A stretch of DNA of 7,553 bases. It comes from an uncultured Gammaproteobacteria bacterium (GTDB lineage: Bacteria > Pseudomonadota > Gammaproteobacteria > GCA-2729495). The DNA is taken from NCBI GenBank assembly GCA_947258805.1, contig CAMYJV010000260.1:1-7553 (forward strand). Reading direction: 5' to 3'. Position 1 is the first letter of the stretch. Each line of letters opens with the position of its first letter. Of this stretch, positions 5,224-7,553 are shown piece by piece. The position numbers and the translations under genes were made by a program. The notes below the pieces were generated by a model. That model saw only the letters and a program-made list of their open reading frames with translations. It was not told the DNA's origin and searched no databases.

Positions 5224-7553
5224 ATGGCCGGCGGAATTGGCGCCGGTCTGCGCTTGTTGAGCCGCAGCCAGTCGCGCCGGCTCTGGAGCCAGGTGGTCAG
5301 CGCCGACCTGGAACCAGTGGCCCCGCTGCTGAACCTGGTCGAACAGGCGTGGCGCGCGTTGCACGACTGGGGCATCTCCCTGCCAGCCGCAGGGCAGCGC
5401 GCCGGCGGCGCTGATGCCGAGCGTTTCCTGACCTGGGCGAACCACTACCAGCAGCGATGCCGCCAGGAGGGCTGGGTGGATTCCATTGTCGCGATGCAGG
5501 CACTGCAGAAAGAACTTGCGACGGGTCCCAAGTGGTTGCCGAAACAACTGCTGTTCGTGGGCTTCGAAAGCTGGCAGCCGGCCCTGCAGGGGCTGGCCAG
5601 CAGCCTGCAGCAGGGTCATTGCGACGCGCGCCCGATGCAACCAGGGGCTGGCAGCCTCACCACTGCGCAACGGCTGGAATTTGTCGAGGAGGGCCAGGAG
5701 TTCAGGGCCGCGGCGGCCTGGTCGGCGCAGGCATGGGGAGCCGGGGCGGACCGCTGCGTTGGAGTGATCGTCCCGGACCTCGCGCAACGCGGACCGGCCT
5801 TGCGCCGGGCCATGCTAGATGCGGCCCAACCGGACTGGCGCCAGCGGGCCGGGGTTCAGCGGCCGGTCAGCGGCGGTGAAGCGCGGGACGTGGCCGACCT
5901 CGGGGCGGTGCACGCGGCACTGCTGTGTCTGTCGCTTTGCGCCGAGCGCATGGACTACCAGCGACTGGGACAGCTGCTGCGCTCGCCATATATCGGTGCT
6001 GCGAGCCGGGAAATGGCGGCGCGGGCGCGCCTTGACGTGTGGTTGCGAGAGCGCGGCGAGCGCGACTGGGGAATTGCCGTGGCGCGCAACAAGGCCCGCG
6101 AACTGGCTCCGGAGCTGGCCAGGCGCCTGGAAGCCGCGGGCAGGCGACAGGCAAAAGGCCGCCGCAGCCCTGCGGGATGGGCCGACTGGATCACGAGCCA
6201 CCTGGACTTGATGGGCTGGCCCGGCAAAGATCGTCCGGACGCCGATGCGGCCAGCGCCATCAACGCATGGCGGGAGCTGCTGGAAAACTTTACTGCCTGC
6301 GGCCATGTCACGGGCCAGATGAATTTTCAGGCCGCGCGGCGCACGCTCACGGAGATGGCCCGGGAAGCAAGAGCGCCGAGCCGTGAAACCGGCGGCGGGT
6401 TGCAGTTGCTGAGCCCCGCGGAGGCGCTGGGCCAGCAATTCGACGGGCTGTGGATTGCCGGCCTGCACAGCGAAGCCTGGCCGCCGCCGATGCGCCCGAA
6501 TCCACTGATTCCGCTAAGTCTGCAGAGGCAAGCGGGCATACCCGGCGCCGCGCCGGACAGTCATGCCCGCCATGCCCGGTCGCTGATGCAACATCTGTGG
6601 CGGTCTGCCGACCACGTCCTGGTCAGCGCCGCGCACCGCCGTGGCGATGAACAACTCACCCCGACGCCGGCCCTGGCCGAACTCCAGGCCGTCGCAGCCA
6701 GTGCGCGGTTCGAGGTTCACCCGCCTTCATTGAGCGAAGAGATCGCGGCGCGCAGTGAGACAGAAGTGGTGGCTGATCCGGCGCCTGCCATGGGTCCAGG
6801 GCAGACACTGCGCGGGGGGGTGCGCCTGCTGCAGCTCCAGGCAATTTGCCCGGCCCGCGCATTTTTCGAGTTGCGACTGCATGCACGCGAATTACCGCTG
6901 CCGTCATTCGGCATTGACGCCGCCACGCGCGGGCAACTGGTGCACGCCGCCCTCGACACGTTGTTTCGCGACCTGCGGGACCGGGAACTGGGCCCGGACT
7001 CACCGGAAGCGCGAGCTCTCGTCCCCGCAGCCGTCGCAGCCAGCCTGAAGGGCCGGCTGCCGCCAAACCCGCTGAATCGCGTCCTCGGCGAACTCGAGGC
7101 CCAGCGCCTGGCAGGGTTGCTGAATGAGCTGCTCGAGTTTGACGCTGCCCGTCCGGCGTTCAGGGTCGTTGCCACCGAGGCCCAACTGCAGGTGCCCCTG
7201 GGACGTCTCGAGCTGGCCTTGCGAGTCGACCGGATCGATGCGCTGGAGACGGACGATCAGCTGGTAATTGACTACAAGACCGGCGGGCAGAAGAGACGCG
7301 CCGACTGGTTCGGCGCCCGACCCGCCGAGCCGCAGCTGCCGCTGTACGCGGTGGGCAGCGGCGCTCGCAGCGTGGCCTATGTGCGGCTCAGTGAGGACGG
7401 CATCGCGATCGACGGTATCGCCGGCGACGATACCGGGATTGTCGGCATCAGGACCGTCAGCCAGCTCACGCAGGGACGGCTGGAGTCGTGGCCGGAACTG
7501 GTGGACGAATGGCAGGCCGCACTGGTCGCGCTGGCGGCAGAGTTCGCGGCCGG
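5224..7553 (+). CDS. AddB/RecB-family nuclease, 'probable DNA repair protein' (TIGR03623 type); 5' truncated, 3' end outside window
   Basis: One frame is open from 5143 (after TAA 5140-5142) to the window edge, about 803 codons without a stop. The first ATG is 5224, used for numbering. The middle is a degenerate AddB-like helicase region with FDGLWIAGLHSEAWPPP..RPNPL (from 406). The C-terminal part is a PD-(D/E)XK nuclease: CPARAFFELRL (Cys542), GQLVHAAL with His574, RVDRID with Asp669, IDYKTG with Asp683 and Lys685, and QLPLY (Gln704, Tyr708). All RecB-family catalytic motifs are intact. It would process DNA ends with an AddA/UvrD-like helicase, expected downstream. Family-like sequence (NPDIRLLSAWVEQAWE) begins upstream of ATG 5224 where there is no start codon, and the family's first 50 or so residues, with the 'LT.NRRLA' motif, are absent. 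A cysteine-rich tail (C..C.....C-like) is expected beyond the edge. It could be a functional short form or a 5'-truncated pseudogene. Confidence 0.83.
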   Translation, partial: MAGGIGAGLRLLSRSQSRRLWSQVVSADLEPVAPLLNLVEQAWRALHDWGISLPAAGQRAGGADAERFLTWANHYQQRCRQEGWVDSIVAMQALQKELATGPKWLPKQLLFVGFESWQPALQGLASSLQQGHCDARPMQPGAGSLTTAQRLEFVEEGQEFRAAAAWSAQAWGAGADRCVGVIVPDLAQRGPALRRAMLDAAQPDWRQRAGVQRPVSGGEARDVADLGAVHAALLCLSLCAERMDYQRLGQLLRSPYIGAASREMAARARLDVWLRERGERDWGIAVARNKARELAPELARRLEAAGRRQAKGRRSPAGWADWITSHLDLMGWPGKDRPDADAASAINAWRELLENFTACGHVTGQMNFQAARRTLTEMAREARAPSRETGGGLQLLSPAEALGQQFDGLWIAGLHSEAWPPPMRPNPLIPLSLQRQAGIPGAAPDSHARHARSLMQHLWRSADHVLVSAAHRRGDEQLTPTPALAELQAVAASARFEVHPPSLSEEIAARSETEVVADPAPAMGPGQTLRGGVRLLQLQAICPARAFFELRLHARELPLPSFGIDAATRGQLVHAALDTLFRDLRDRELGPDSPEARALVPAAVAASLKGRLPPNPLNRVLGELEAQRLAGLLNELLEFDAARPAFRVVATEAQLQVPLGRLELALRVDRIDALETDDQLVIDYKTGGQKRRADWFGARPAEPQLPLYAVGSGARSVAYVRLSEDGIAIDGIAGDDTGIVGIRTVSQLTQGRLESWPELVDEWQAALVALAAEFAA

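Noticed and set aside
3366..5375. A very long open frame on the minus strand (669 codons) across MFS, alaA and the nuclease start.
   Set aside because: It lies antisense to three genes with clear family motifs. Its translation has no recognisable domain, and long antisense frames are expected in GC-rich DNA.
5152..6468. Minus-strand open frames opposite the nuclease gene.
   Set aside because: They are shadows of the nuclease frame, which carries intact RecB-family motifs. Their translations are Arg/Ala/Pro-rich with no domain.
1..7553. CRISPR array, tRNA, IS element, toxin-antitoxin pair or phage module.
   Set aside because: No direct-repeat array, cloverleaf, transposase, small paired genes or terminal repeats were seen. 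The DNA is almost fully occupied by ordinary genes.

Overview
The window is GC-rich (about 60-65% by eye), densely coding DNA from a Pseudomonadota bacterium, most likely a gammaproteobacterium. The reasons are an AlaA-type aminotransferase that closely follows the E. coli enzyme, a putative DUF6491-type lipoprotein, and the large AddB-like 'probable DNA repair protein' (TIGR03623 type) common in beta- and gammaproteobacteria. The genus cannot be named from the sequence. No tRNA, rRNA, CRISPR array, transposase or phage gene was seen, and no stretch over 300 bases lacks a gene.

Layout. Positions 63-1730 hold three plus-strand genes. They encode a short single-domain rhodanese, a small lipoprotein that starts 3 bases after the rhodanese stop, and an unrecognised 250-residue protein with a DUF3108-like C-terminal motif. 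A minus-strand gene for a tandem VOC (glyoxalase/dioxygenase-fold) protein (1743-2540) converges on them across a 12-base gap. Its poorly defined start faces a plus-strand MFS transporter of the oxalate/formate or monocarboxylate type (2635-3870). AlaA (3909-5132) follows 38 bases later. After AlaA comes a roughly 40-base AT-rich stretch with a perfect inverted repeat. From there to the right edge runs one open frame encoding an AddB/RecB-family nuclease. It lacks its N-terminal region and continues past the window.

How the genes fit together. The rhodanese and lipoprotein probably share a transcript. The MFS gene and alaA probably share another, which would place import or export of a small carboxylate beside pyruvate/alanine interconversion; that link is inference. 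The nuclease is a DNA-repair gene unrelated to its left neighbours, and its helicase partner would be expected downstream, outside the window. No coherent new multi-gene system is evident.

The best leads are three genes with signs of lost sequence. The rhodanese looks like an in-frame fusion of the front of one sulfurtransferase domain to the back of the other. The VOC gene has coding similarity upstream of its only usable start. The nuclease lacks about 50 N-terminal residues exactly at the AT-rich junction.
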